A stretch of 64,000 bases of DNA from Mastigocoleus testarum BC008 (GTDB lineage: Bacteria > Cyanobacteriota > Cyanobacteriia > Cyanobacteriales > Nostocaceae), in contig NZ_LMTZ01000107.1 in NCBI RefSeq assembly GCF_001456025.1, positions 62,001 to 126,000 of the forward strand, given 5' to 3'. Both the position numbers and the translations under genes were made by a program. The notes beneath the pieces were generated by a model, which saw only the letters and a program-made list of their open reading frames with translations, was not told the DNA's origin and did no database searches. Below, in pieces: positions 38,978-47,098 of the stretch (position 1 is its first letter; each line of letters opens with the position of its first letter).

Positions 38978-39040
38978 ACGCTCTGAGACGTTGCAGAGGC
39001 TAACGCCGACGCCGCAGGCTCTGCAACGTCTCTACAGGAT
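38978..39040. repeat. GAGACGTTGCAGAG palindromic repeat
   Basis: GAGACGTTGCAGAG and CTCTGCAACGTCTC pair over a GC-rich centre (GCTAACGCCGACGCCGCAGG). It is a dispersed repeat of the type also seen at 49572-49601 and lies before purU. Confidence 0.65.
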
Positions 39041-39112
39041 TCATCTGTTCGCTAATCTAATACGATTGCTATATATTGGAATGATTTATGAAAAATTCCT
39101 AACTCCAATATT

Positions 39113-39979
39113 ATGGGAAATACTACAGCTTGCTTACTTATTTCTTGTCCTGACAAACAAGGGTTAGTCGCCAAAATTGCTAATTTTATTTACTCCAATG
39201 GTGGTAACATCATTCATGCAGATCAGCATACAGATTTTGGTACAAATTCTGATAACAGCTTATTTCTGACTCGAATCGAATGGCAATTAGATGGTTTTAA
39301 TTTACCTCGGGATTTGATCGGACCGGCTTTTAATGCGATCGCACAACCTTTGGAAGCTAAATGGGAATTACATTTTTCCGACAGCATTCCCCGAATTGCT
39401 ATTTGGGTCAGCAAACAAGACCATTGTTTGTTAGATTTACTCTGGCGACATCGCGCTAAGGAATTTGTCGCAGAGATTCCTGTAATTATTAGTAATCACC
39501 TGAATTTAAAAGAAATTGCAGAACAATTTAATATTGATTTTCATCACATCCCAATTACCAAAGAAACAAAACTGGAACAAGAACAAAAACAACTCGACAT
39601 CTTATCCAAGTACAATATCGATTTAGTTGTGTTAGCAAAATATATGCAGATTTTGAGTAATGATTTTGTTGCTCAATTTCCTCAAATCATCAATATTCAT
39701 CACTCCTTTTTACCTGCTTTTATCGGTGCGAACCCTTATCACAAAGCTTATGAACGAGGAGTGAAAATTATTGGTGCTACGTCCCATTATGTTACTGCAG
39801 ATTTAGATGCTGGTCCGATTATTGAGCAGGATGTGGTTAGAATCAGTCACCGCGATACTGTGGGAGATTTAATTAGAAGAGGGAAAGATTTGGAAAGGAT
39901 GGTTTTAGCCAGAGCAGTAAGGTTGCATTTGAAAAATCGCGTTTTAGTTTACGGTAATAGAACTGTGGTTTTTGAGTAA
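39113..39979 (+). CDS. purU: Formyltetrahydrofolate deformylase
   Basis: Hydrolyses 10-formyl-tetrahydrofolate to formate and tetrahydrofolate, balancing one-carbon pools. The 288 residues begin with an ACT regulatory domain (LLISCPDKQGLVAKIANFIY), followed by a formyltransferase-like catalytic domain. Conserved catalytic blocks are INIHHSFLPAFIGANPYHKAYERG and IGATSHYVTADLDAGPIIEQDV, with the active-site His and Asp. Length is typical. The alpha/beta hydrolase gene starts 5 bp after its stop, so the two probably share a transcript. Confidence 0.94.
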   Translation: MGNTTACLLISCPDKQGLVAKIANFIYSNGGNIIHADQHTDFGTNSDNSLFLTRIEWQLDGFNLPRDLIGPAFNAIAQPLEAKWELHFSDSIPRIAIWVSKQDHCLLDLLWRHRAKEFVAEIPVIISNHLNLKEIAEQFNIDFHHIPITKETKLEQEQKQLDILSKYNIDLVVLAKYMQILSNDFVAQFPQIINIHHSFLPAFIGANPYHKAYERGVKIIGATSHYVTADLDAGPIIEQDVVRISHRDTVGDLIRRGKDLERMVLARAVRLHLKNRVLVYGNRTVVFE

Positions 39980-39984
39980 TTCCA

Positions 39985-40803
39985 ATGTCTGAAAAACAAA
40001 TAGAGTTATCCGGACTAAACTTCCACGTTCTTGATGAAGGTTCTGGTCAACCAGTGTTGTTATTGCATGGGTTTCCTGACTCTGCTGATTTGTGGAGAAA
40101 CCAAATTCCTGCATTGGTTGATGCAGGATTTCGGGCGATAGCGCCAGATTTACGGGGATTCGGTCGATCATCCAAACCCAAAGAAATTAGTAGTTATTCT
40201 TTTCAGGTCTTACTATCAGACATTATCGGAATTCTGGATGCATTACAAATAGAACGGGTTCATGTGGTGGGACATGATTGGGGTGCGGCTTTAGCATGGT
40301 TTTTAGCTGCCTTCAGACCAGATCGGGTGATGAATCTAGCTGTGATGTCTGTGGGACACCTGAACAGCTTCAGATCTGCAGGTCTGGAGCAACGAGAAAA
40401 AAGTTGGTATACCCTTCTATTTCAGTTTGAGGAAATTGCAGAACAGTTATTGATGAAAAATGACTGGCAATTTTTCCGCGATCTCGTTCGACATCATTCT
40501 GAGTTAGAGCGGTGGATTCCAGCGATGGAAAAACCCGATGCATTATCTGCAGCATTGAGTATTTACAGAGCAAATGCTCATCCACAGAAACTTTTAGAAG
40601 AATCTTCAGTTCCTGCGGTCAAAAGTCCAACATTAGGAATTTGGAGTAGTGGAGATTTTTATTTGACGGAAGCTCAAATGTTAGGTTCAAATGCTTTTGT
40701 AGATGCTGCTTGGAAATATGTCCGCGTGGAGGGAGCAAGTCATTGGATGCAACTCGATCGCCCGGAAGTCATCAATCAAATTCTTTTGAAGTTTTTACGC
40801 TAG
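39985..40803 (+). CDS. Alpha/beta-fold hydrolase (epoxide hydrolase/dehalogenase-like)
   Basis: A 272-residue hydrolase. The oxyanion HGFPDSADLWRNQI block is followed by APDLRGFGRSSKP and the nucleophile elbow VHVVGHDWGAALAWFLA, in which Asp is the nucleophile (GHDWG) as in epoxide hydrolases and haloalkane dehalogenases. The catalytic His lies in VEGASHWMQLDRPEVI. A helical cap occupies about residues 135-215. The substrate is unknown. It is probably translated from the purU transcript. Confidence 0.88.
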   Translation: MSEKQIELSGLNFHVLDEGSGQPVLLLHGFPDSADLWRNQIPALVDAGFRAIAPDLRGFGRSSKPKEISSYSFQVLLSDIIGILDALQIERVHVVGHDWGAALAWFLAAFRPDRVMNLAVMSVGHLNSFRSAGLEQREKSWYTLLFQFEEIAEQLLMKNDWQFFRDLVRHHSELERWIPAMEKPDALSAALSIYRANAHPQKLLEESSVPAVKSPTLGIWSSGDFYLTEAQMLGSNAFVDAAWKYVRVEGASHWMQLDRPEVINQILLKFLR

Positions 40804-40910
40804 ACATGTCCAAAATAATCTATGGGTAACCCAAAATCCTGGTAAAGACGTACCACGGTATGTCTCTACAACTATTTTCATGTTAGTAAGAAAGATAAGG
40901 TTAAAAGTTA

Positions 40911-41510
40911 TCATCGAATAAACTTGTTTAATTCCTTTACTAATAAATGTACTGTCGTTGATGGATTATCCTTTGCTGGATTGTGAGGATTATATTGTTT
41001 GAGAAGCTTTTGTGCATTTTTCATCGCAGTTGCTTGCTTCTCAAATATCTCTTCATAAATTGTTTCACTATTTTTCTGATATTTTTTTGCAAGCAATGCA
41101 TTTAATTTCTCAAGGTATTTACTTCGAGATATTCCAGTATTGAGAAATTCAAAGTGCAAAATGTACCATAATTCAAAAGCTTCATTAGAATAAGCGACTC
41201 CAAATCCTTGAGCTTCAGCATTTTTTATCGCTCGATAAAAATCTTCTTCAGTCCAAGAGTCGCGATCGAATACGCACCAAACTTGGTCATAATCTTCTTG
41301 TTGACTGAATTCCTTCGTACTTTTAACAAGTTTACTTGGATTTGCTCCTAGTCCTTTGATATCTATTACGACTTTAGGAACACGAAAACTCCTAAAATAA
41401 TTGGGTTCTGTTTTTTCTCCTTCACACACAATCAAAAACCTCTGTCTAACTTCTCTCGTGTTGACTTTTCTCGATGAGTAACTACGAGATTTTGCTTTTC
41501 TTTTAGACAT
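40911..41510 (-). CDS. RloB-type protein, AbiL-like abortive infection partner
   Basis: A 199-residue RloB-family protein, with a TOPRIM-like start RFLIVCEGEKTEPNYFRSF, an acidic VWCVFDRDSW block and SNEAFELWYILHF, all typical of the family. It overlaps the upstream AAA ATPase gene by 8 bp (41503-41510), so the two are translationally coupled. This ATPase + RloB layout is that of AbiL-type phage defence pairs, where the ATPase is thought to sense infection and the TOPRIM-like protein to be the toxic nuclease. Function is inferred from family and context. Confidence 0.85.
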   Translation of the reverse strand: MSKRKAKSRSYSSRKVNTREVRQRFLIVCEGEKTEPNYFRSFRVPKVVIDIKGLGANPSKLVKSTKEFSQQEDYDQVWCVFDRDSWTEEDFYRAIKNAEAQGFGVAYSNEAFELWYILHFEFLNTGISRSKYLEKLNALLAKKYQKNSETIYEEIFEKQATAMKNAQKLLKQYNPHNPAKDNPSTTVHLLVKELNKFIR

Positions 41511-42717
41511 GAGTATCGATGAGGGAATCTAAATTTCCGATATATGGAACTGCACCATATCTCCCTTTGATATAATCGCTTTCAAATGAAGCATCATTGC
41601 GCACTTTATATTCCGCTAGCGAATACAAGTCGGTTGCACCATATCTATTCTTTTCAACGAACCAGATTTGATCTCTACGAAAAATTTTATTACTAAGCAA
41701 ATTAGTATCGTGGGTCATGAATATTAACTGAGCTTGATTTGGATTGCTCTCATTAGAATTAAATAATTCAATAATTGCACGACTAATTAAAGGATGAAGT
41801 CTTGCATCAAGCTCATCAACAATAAGAACTTTACCGTTTTTGAGTACATCAACTAAGAAACCTGCTAAAGCAAATACTTTCTGCGTACCTTCAGACTCTT
41901 GTCGCTCTAGATTAAATATCTCAGTAGATATGTAATTACCTTCACTGTCAAATTTCTTATGTACGGTCTTAACTTTGATTTCACCTATGGTCGGTTCTAC
42001 TTGTATCTCACCAACACCTAAATCTAGCTTTTTAATGAGTTGAATAATTTCGTCTTTATTTCTTTCTTCAATTAAGCAATTAACTGTGTAGTCTAAATGT
42101 GCCTTATCATCTAAGCCAGAAATTATTTTTAATTGATTTGTTAGCCATTCTAAGATTTTCTCGGCAATTTTAACGTTAAATTGTGCGGAAACAGATAAGA
42201 AAAGAGCATTATCACGTGTTCTTTGCTGAATTCCATCAGCTTTATAAGTTTTAGATATGCTGAAGCGATTATTTTCCCGCTCAAAAAGCTTGGTTTCCCT
42301 CACCTTGGGTACATAAAACAGCCATTCTGAGACAACCCTATCTCGATCTGCTTCAAATCCATATCTGTATTGTTTACCATCTAGGACAAATACAATTTCA
42401 AAAAATGATGGTTCAGATTCAGTTTCTGTACTCAGTCGAAAATTCTCTACATTGATTTTTTCTGTACTTTGGGTTTCTTTTGAGGAATTGATCGCAAACC
42501 ATTTCATGAAACTCAAAGCTTGAGCGAGATTACTCTTCCCACTTGCATTAGCTCCATATACTGCAGCGCTTTTGAGTAGTTTAAGATCCTTGTCTACAGC
42601 AAACAGGTTTGTGCGATCAAGCTTTTTATCTTTGGCAACCAAATTAGCTGCTACCATGCTAAAGGTAACTTTTTCTTTAAAAGATCTGTAGTTGCCGACA
42701 CTGAACTCAATAAGCAT
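41503..42717 (-). CDS. AAA family ATPase (RloA/AbiLi-like)
   Basis: A 404-residue ABC/SMC-type ATPase of the AAA_15/AAA_21 class. It opens MLIEFSVGNYRSFKEKVTFSM, with Walker A GANASGKS at about residues 54-61, a signature-like region near residue 275 (ESEGTQKVFALAGFL), Walker B VLIVDELDARLHP and a switch His in MTHDTNLL. It is first in a two-gene operon with RloB. Proteins of this type with RloB form AbiL-like defence systems. Confidence 0.88.
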   Translation of the reverse strand: MLIEFSVGNYRSFKEKVTFSMVAANLVAKDKKLDRTNLFAVDKDLKLLKSAAVYGANASGKSNLAQALSFMKWFAINSSKETQSTEKINVENFRLSTETESEPSFFEIVFVLDGKQYRYGFEADRDRVVSEWLFYVPKVRETKLFERENNRFSISKTYKADGIQQRTRDNALFLSVSAQFNVKIAEKILEWLTNQLKIISGLDDKAHLDYTVNCLIEERNKDEIIQLIKKLDLGVGEIQVEPTIGEIKVKTVHKKFDSEGNYISTEIFNLERQESEGTQKVFALAGFLVDVLKNGKVLIVDELDARLHPLISRAIIELFNSNESNPNQAQLIFMTHDTNLLSNKIFRRDQIWFVEKNRYGATDLYSLAEYKVRNDASFESDYIKGRYGAVPYIGNLDSLIDTHV

Positions 42718-43129
42718 GCTGGATATCTATCTTAAAAGACACATCTTAAAAGACATATTTGTGAAAAAATCACGAATATACAATTTTAAATATATCAAAT
42801 TAAAGACAGGACTTAAGCAACGTTAGCATCGCGTGTCCGCAGGACATAGATTTGTCATTGCGACCGAAACGCAGTGTAGGGAAGCAATCCCAGCGTATCG
42901 GGAGATTACGTCGCTAATGCTAGCCCGCAGCGTAGCTGAACGTAATGACGTAATTACGTTAATTTTGCGTAAGTCCTAAAAGAATTCCAAATCAAAGAAT
43001 ATTTAATTAAAGATATCCTCAAGTGATATTCTTCCAGTGTCAGACTAAGATGTTTTACGAGCAGCTCAACTTAGAATAAGCTAAGGGAACCCGCAGCATC
43101 GGCTAATTTCTACCCATCTCTTCAGTCAA
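42718..43129. repeat. Intergenic region with dispersed GC-rich repeat
   Basis: About 42855-42965 holds CATTGCGACCGAAACGCAG, GGGAAGCAATCCC and ACGTAATGACGTAATTACGT palindromic pieces, a mosaic repeat found widely in filamentous cyanobacteria. No gene seen. Confidence 0.55.
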
Positions 43130-43546
43130 TTATTTGCGTTTAAATGTAAAAGTCATTGCTCCTCTACCTCCAGCTTTTCCCCCACCAATTCCAAATAAGC
43201 TGATTTGTCCTTCTCCATTAATTTCTACGGACAACTCGACTTCGTCAAGCTGCATTTTGGAGTCAGGAGCTTCTGCTTCATCTAGCATTTCTCTCATTGC
43301 TTGCAGAAATCCTCTCATTTCTTGCTTGAGTTTACTGACTTCTACAGGTTTTCTGGTAATGACTAATGGTCCTTTTGGTGTGTTCAGAACCATTCTCTTT
43401 TCATTGCTTTCCCTACTGATCGATCCTCCTCTGTCATCACCTCCTCTAGAACCCCTGTAGTTAGGTGTCCTTTCTCTGGTTGATGTTTCTGATATTTCTT
43501 CGGTAACAATCCAAATTTTGTCTGGGGAAGAGTTCTCTGATGACAT
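43130..43546 (-). CDS. Pepco-like (peptidase co-occurring) domain protein
   Basis: A 138-residue protein beginning IWIVTEEISETS, with a Gly/Arg/Ser-rich stretch (RGSRGGDDRGGS) at about 30-45, a helical LKQEMRGFLQAMREMLDEA segment, and a C-terminus LDEVELSVEINGEGQISLFGIGGGKAGGRGAMTFTFKRK. This end is characteristic of the small Pepco/trypco-type domains found beside vWA-MoxR-VMAP and peptidase conflict systems. It lies 1.3 kb downstream of module B and beside the AbiL pair. The molecular role is unknown. Confidence 0.68.
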   Translation of the reverse strand: MSSENSSPDKIWIVTEEISETSTRERTPNYRGSRGGDDRGGSISRESNEKRMVLNTPKGPLVITRKPVEVSKLKQEMRGFLQAMREMLDEAEAPDSKMQLDEVELSVEINGEGQISLFGIGGGKAGGRGAMTFTFKRK

Positions 43547-44234
43547 GGGAGTTTACCATTTAAACTGATTTTAACTGCTTTGGATTCAGTGTAACGGATA
43601 TGGCGCTATGCGCAAGTCATATACGCAAGTCAAAACTATTCAACTTTGATTTCGATTTCCCTAGGGCTTATTTTCAAACGACTCATGACACTATTAGTTG
43701 ACAGATCCCCCTAAATCCCCCTTGGAGAGGGGGGTTTTGAAGGAATCCCCGGATTTTTAAGGGGAAATCTAAGAAAATCTAAAAATTTTGACTGCAAATA
43801 GCAGCTTGGGTAAATACTTTGAAATGGGCTTTCCCCGAATTCAAACAGCAAAAATTCTTAACAAAATTATGTTCCGTTCAGGGGGGATATTGGCAATATA
43901 TTTCGATCGATATTGTGGTAAATTAAAAGTACGCTATATTTAAGATGAACGCGATACCTGTAATCAAGTATTATGTGTATCGTAGATAACTTTAAAGAAA
44001 GGCATCTGTAGGTTAAACTGCAATTGATGCTATTTTTTGAAAGTAGTTCATTTTTTGCAATGGGTAATGTCTTTATTTCTGGGGACTTACAAGCATTGCA
44101 TAATGCAGTAGCAAACAAAAATAGTTATGATTTTGATGATTCATAACTTATAAGGCTTCTTGTGTATTATATCTTGACATGTTTTTGCAATTTTTTTTTA
44201 AAGATTTTTTAAAACATGTAATACCACAAGAGAA

Positions 44235-44263
44235 AACCCCGCTGCTGTGAAAACAACGGGGTT
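44235..44263. terminator. Strong AACCCCG/CGGGGTT hairpin in gene-free region
   Basis: A perfect 7-bp stem (AACCCCG, CGGGGTT) with a 15-nt loop. No ORF ends just upstream on either strand, so it may belong to a non-coding transcript or be a relic. Confidence 0.6.
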
Positions 44264-44401
44264 ATTGAACTATGAACATGATTAATGTATCACATTAAAG
44301 TTATTTTGTGATATACAATTTTTATATTGTGATTAAAGAAAATTAATTAAACGGAAAAGCGTAAGTTTTAACAAGACTTTAAGTCTATTTCCGATACTAA
44401 T

Positions 44402-44443
44402 AACCACCTGCTATTCATTGATTGATGCTGGGTGGTTTTTGTT
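44402..44443 (+). terminator. AACCACC/GGTGGTT terminator-like hairpin
   Basis: A 7-bp stem with a 22-nt loop followed by TTTTGTTATTTT, the shape of a plus-strand rho-independent terminator. The region upstream carries no plus-strand gene within 900 bp, leaving room for a small RNA. Confidence 0.65.
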
Positions 44444-44802
44444 ATTTTCTATTGTTCATATGTTTTGTACAGATTTGTTTTTTGATTATCCAATGCTTCT
44501 AAACAAATATTTGACTTGAAGGTTTTTAAGCTGTTATTGAAACTTTGAAAAATCTAATATTCCCGCTTCTGACAAAAGCTGACGTTCTTCCATTCTATTC
44601 AGTCGATTCAACTGTAATAATCGAATCGTTACCCGGGCTTTTGCTGTCAAAGCTATAAACTCAGCATCTTTTATTTTTTATTTGCTCCTCACTCGCATTT
44701 TTGAAGTAGAACGACCCTAGAGAATAACAAATTTGCAAAAAAAAAATTCGAGTCGCCTTACGGCGATAAAAAAGGAAGCGTAAAGGGAAAAAGAAAAAAA
44801 GT

Positions 44803-44824
44803 GTAAAAAGCTACCTTAAGCCCT
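44803..44824 (-). terminator. Hairpin over the stop of the stand-alone FGE gene
   Basis: On the minus strand AGGGCT pairs with AGCTTT (two G:U) around the TAA stop and runs into TTTTT. It corresponds in position to the hairpins at 34042 and 45683. Confidence 0.55.
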
Positions 44825-45649
44825 CCCAAACGTGCAGACAACACGAAAACCGATAAGGTCGTAGACGCTATCGCGCCCAGCAGACCTATAGCTAAGGCTG
44901 CGAAACGCAGAACGACACAGATTAGGATTATTAATCCAGGAACCGCCCCGTATTACGGCACTACTTTTAATCTGATAAAGATTATTATCACTAATCCAAG
45001 CACTACCATCTACCGGTCCACCCTCATAACTATCATGCCAATCATCTAGACACCATTCCCAAATGTTCCCGTGCATGTCATATAATCCAAAGGCATTAGC
45101 TACATCAAAACTACCCACAGGCGTTGTTCCCCCACTTTTTTTTCCTTTGGGACCATCACCGTAAGTAGACGAGGCGTCATAATTTGCTAGTTCAGATGTA
45201 ATTGTCTGTCCAAAGTGAAATGGTGTTGTTGTACCTGCTCGACAAGCGTATTCCCATTCTGCTTCACTTGGAAGCCGATATTCTCGACTGCTATTATTTG
45301 ATAATCTGGCACAAAACTCTACCGCGTTGTACCAGCTAACTTGCTCTACTGGTCGGTTGTCACCTTTGAAATTAGAAGGATCCAGTTCTAAGTCACGTTC
45401 AACTTTATCTAATGCTGCTATAGTTTTCCATTGTGCTTGAGTTATGGCATATTTGCCCATAGAGAAAGATGGAACTTCTACTTCGTGTTGGGGACGTTCT
45501 GAGTCGCTGCTACCTTCTTCCGTTTCTGGTGCACCCATTATGAAAGTACCATCGGGTATCAGCATCATTTCTAGTTCAACGCCATTACCTAAGTTTTCAA
45601 CAAAGTATTGTCCTGTCTTTTCTGTATACTTAATGATGGTTTTTGCCAT
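44816..45649 (-). CDS. Stand-alone FGE-sulfatase (C-type-lectin-like) domain protein, module B
   Basis: A 277-residue protein made almost entirely of a formylglycine-generating-enzyme/SUMF1-like domain: LIPDGTFIMGAPETEEGS, RPQHEVEVPSFSMGKYAITQAQWK, YRLPSEAEWEYACRAGTTTPFHFG, YDMHGNIWEWC and GFRVVC. It is close to the C-terminal FGE domain of the upstream gene, from which it is separated by 42 bp, so the two arose by duplication. Divergence is concentrated after GNIWEWC, where a DGR-type variable region is suspected. In such systems the fold is likely used for ligand binding rather than sulfatase activation (inference). Confidence 0.87.
   Translation of the reverse strand: MAKTIIKYTEKTGQYFVENLGNGVELEMMLIPDGTFIMGAPETEEGSSDSERPQHEVEVPSFSMGKYAITQAQWKTIAALDKVERDLELDPSNFKGDNRPVEQVSWYNAVEFCARLSNNSSREYRLPSEAEWEYACRAGTTTPFHFGQTITSELANYDASSTYGDGPKGKKSGGTTPVGSFDVANAFGLYDMHGNIWEWCLDDWHDSYEGGPVDGSAWISDNNLYQIKSSAVIRGGSWINNPNLCRSAFRSLSYRSAGRDSVYDLIGFRVVCTFGRA
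44832..44952 (-). other. Candidate DGR variable region, stand-alone FGE protein
   Basis: Encodes IRGGSWINNPNLCRSAFR through to GFRVVC. Variable codons include ATT, AAT, TTT, AGC, CTT, TAT, GAT, GTC, TAC and ATC, mostly NNY, as AAY-derived diversification would give. Fixed residues match the other two FGE domains. Confidence 0.5.
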
Positions 45650-45682
45650 TGCTGAGAGCTTTCAATTTGTATAAAAGTCAAA

Positions 45683-45706
45683 AATAAAGGGCTACTTCAA
45701 AGCCCT
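45683..45706 (-). terminator. Hairpin over the stop of the vWA-FGE gene
   Basis: On the minus strand AGGGCT and AGCCCT pair around TTGAAGT, with the TAG stop beginning in the loop, then TTATTTTTG. It is the counterpart of 34042-34064 and may stop transcription between the two FGE genes. Confidence 0.68.
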
Positions 45707-46831
45707 CCCGAACGCGCAGACCACACGAAAACCGAAATCGTAAGTAATGTAGTCGCGTAACTTCCCATCGTTATAGATTCTAGATGCACAACGACAGTCT
45801 TCAGGATAGCAAAACCAAGAACCGCCACGCAGCAAAGCACGACCTTTTGCTTGATAAAGATTACTCTTACTTATCCGAGCACTACCATCTGCGGGTGCAC
45901 CCTCGTAGTTGTTATACCAATCATCTGTACACCATTCCCAAACATTTCCATGCATATCACATAATCCAAAGGCGTTAGCAACCTGAAATTTTCCCACAGG
46001 TGTTGTTTCCCCAAGATTTTTTCCTTTGGACCCATCACCATAAATGACCTCAGCATCATAATTTGCAAGTTCAGATGTAATTGTCTTCCCAAAGTGAAAT
46101 GGTGTAGTTGTACCTGCTCGACAAGCATACTCCCATTCGGCTTCACTTGGAAGGCGGTATTCTCGACCCGTGTGATTTGATAACCTCGCACAAAATTCTA
46201 CCGCATCGTACCAAGACACTCTTTCTACAGGTCGGTTATCACCTTTGAATCGAGACGGATCTGTTTCTAAGTCACGATTAACTTTGGGTAACGCCGCTAC
46301 GGCTTTCCATTGCGCTTGGGTAACAGGATACTTACCCATGAAGAAAGATTGAACTTCTACTTGGTGTTGGGGACGTTCCGAGTTATAACTACCTTCTTCC
46401 GTTTCTGGTGCACCCATTGTAAAAGTACCAGCAGGAATTTCCATTAACTCTAACTCGATTCCTGGTTTTATAACTTCCACAATACCCGTTGCTTGCTTTC
46501 TTCGACGATTAATAACCCAAGGATTAGGATTACCAAGTCCTAAAAATCGACTTTTCCGTTCTAAAGTAGCAACAACAAATTCAAAAGTGCGGGTTTCTAG
46601 GACTTCGACGGTTGCAACTTTAAAGGTGCAGGTTTTAATTTCTGGTTCTCGTATTTGCTCATCTTCAGTTTCAGATAGCGTCTCCGGAGGTGGTGCATCT
46701 ATTATTTTCGGAGCAACTCGATCTGCAAAAACTGCATATTCACCCCCAAGATTTTGTAATACTTCTACTGCTATCTGAGCAAAGGGTAATATTTGTTCCT
46801 GTTCTTCCTGCTTTAAGTTTTGGTATTGCAA
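45692..46831 (-). CDS. C-terminal part of module B vWA-FGE protein (FGE domain)
   Basis: 379 residues from an internal TTG start. It continues in the same frame as 47099-48400 and 46850-47095 after a TAA at 46850-46852. The first ~60 residues (LPFAQIAVEVLQNLGGEYAVFAD) align with the middle of the module A protein (KPFALLSAKVLKRLGGDYVRFAE). A linker (LGLGNPNPWVINRRRKQ) and an FGE domain (residues 125-379) follow, with RLPSEAEWEYACRAGT, GNVWEWC and GFRVVC. If the TAA codons are real and not read through, this part is either made by internal initiation or is not made. Confidence 0.8.
   Translation of the reverse strand: MQYQNLKQEEQEQILPFAQIAVEVLQNLGGEYAVFADRVAPKIIDAPPPETLSETEDEQIREPEIKTCTFKVATVEVLETRTFEFVVATLERKSRFLGLGNPNPWVINRRRKQATGIVEVIKPGIELELMEIPAGTFTMGAPETEEGSYNSERPQHQVEVQSFFMGKYPVTQAQWKAVAALPKVNRDLETDPSRFKGDNRPVERVSWYDAVEFCARLSNHTGREYRLPSEAEWEYACRAGTTTPFHFGKTITSELANYDAEVIYGDGSKGKNLGETTPVGKFQVANAFGLCDMHGNVWEWCTDDWYNNYEGAPADGSARISKSNLYQAKGRALLRGGSWFCYPEDCRCASRIYNDGKLRDYITYDFGFRVVCAFGRALK
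45715..45833 (-). other. Candidate DGR variable region, vWA-FGE protein of module B
   Basis: Encodes LRGGSWFCYPEDCRCASR through to GFRVVC. Compared with the neighbouring FGE copy, residues at W-x-x-x-P-x-x-CR-x-A-x-R differ while the scaffold is fixed. Many varying codons end in C or T (TTT, TGC, TAT, GAC, ATC, TAC, ATT, ACT, TTC). Confidence 0.5.
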
Positions 46832-46849
46832 TAGGAGCGCAGAGAAAGT

Positions 46850-47095
46850 TTACCTTGATGAAGGTAAACCCAACTCCCTAACAATATATTCAGATAATTT
46901 ATCTAAGACGTTTTCAGTCTCCCCTAAACGAGTTGCTTGGTTGAGTAATTTTCTCACCCCGGGAATAAAATCATATTGGGGTTCTGAATCTGAAGTATTG
47001 TTTTCTGAAATATTATTCCCTGAAGTGTTAGTTCGCCGGATCATTCCGCTTAAAAATACTTCTGCGACATTTACAGGTGTGGATTTATAAGGCAA
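46850..47095 (-). pseudogene. Middle segment of the interrupted vWA-FGE gene
   Basis: An 81-codon stretch lying in frame between TAA codons at 47099-47101 and 46850-46852. It encodes VNVAEVFLSGMIRR...DFIPGVRKLLNQATRL...LDKLSEYIVRELG, which aligns with VHVAEVFLGGIIKR...EDVRNNFLDAAPISD...ISKYFAKKLD in module A. It is a piece of the same protein rather than a gene of its own. A TTG directly after the first TAA could in principle restart translation. Confidence 0.75.
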
Positions 47096-47098
47096 AAA

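Larger units (their letters stand above)
43547..44815. other. Long intergenic region with two terminator-like hairpins
   Basis: About 1.27 kb without a convincing gene. It holds a CCCCCTAAATCCCCC/GGAGAGGGGGG repeat at 43705-43770 and two strong hairpins (annotated separately). The 83-codon frame at 43867-44118 has neither a credible start context nor domain pattern. A CGCCTTACGGCG palindrome sits near 44754-44765. Confidence 0.55.

Noticed and set aside
43867..44118. 83-codon minus-strand frame as a gene
   Set aside because: No ribosome-binding site, odd composition and no recognisable pattern; it crosses repeat-like sequence.
44816..45649. True formylglycine-generating (sulfatase-activating) enzyme
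   Set aside because: No sulfatase gene is nearby; context with vWA/MoxR/VMAP and the variable C-terminus favours a ligand-binding role.
33922..45833. A DGR template repeat or reverse transcriptase inside the window
   Set aside because: No RT-like ORF (YxDD region) and no AAC-rich non-coding copy of the RGGSW...GFRVVC segment was seen on either strand.
46850..47095. Independent small gene between the vWA and FGE segments
   Set aside because: It is in the same frame as both neighbours and aligns with the continuous middle of the module A protein.
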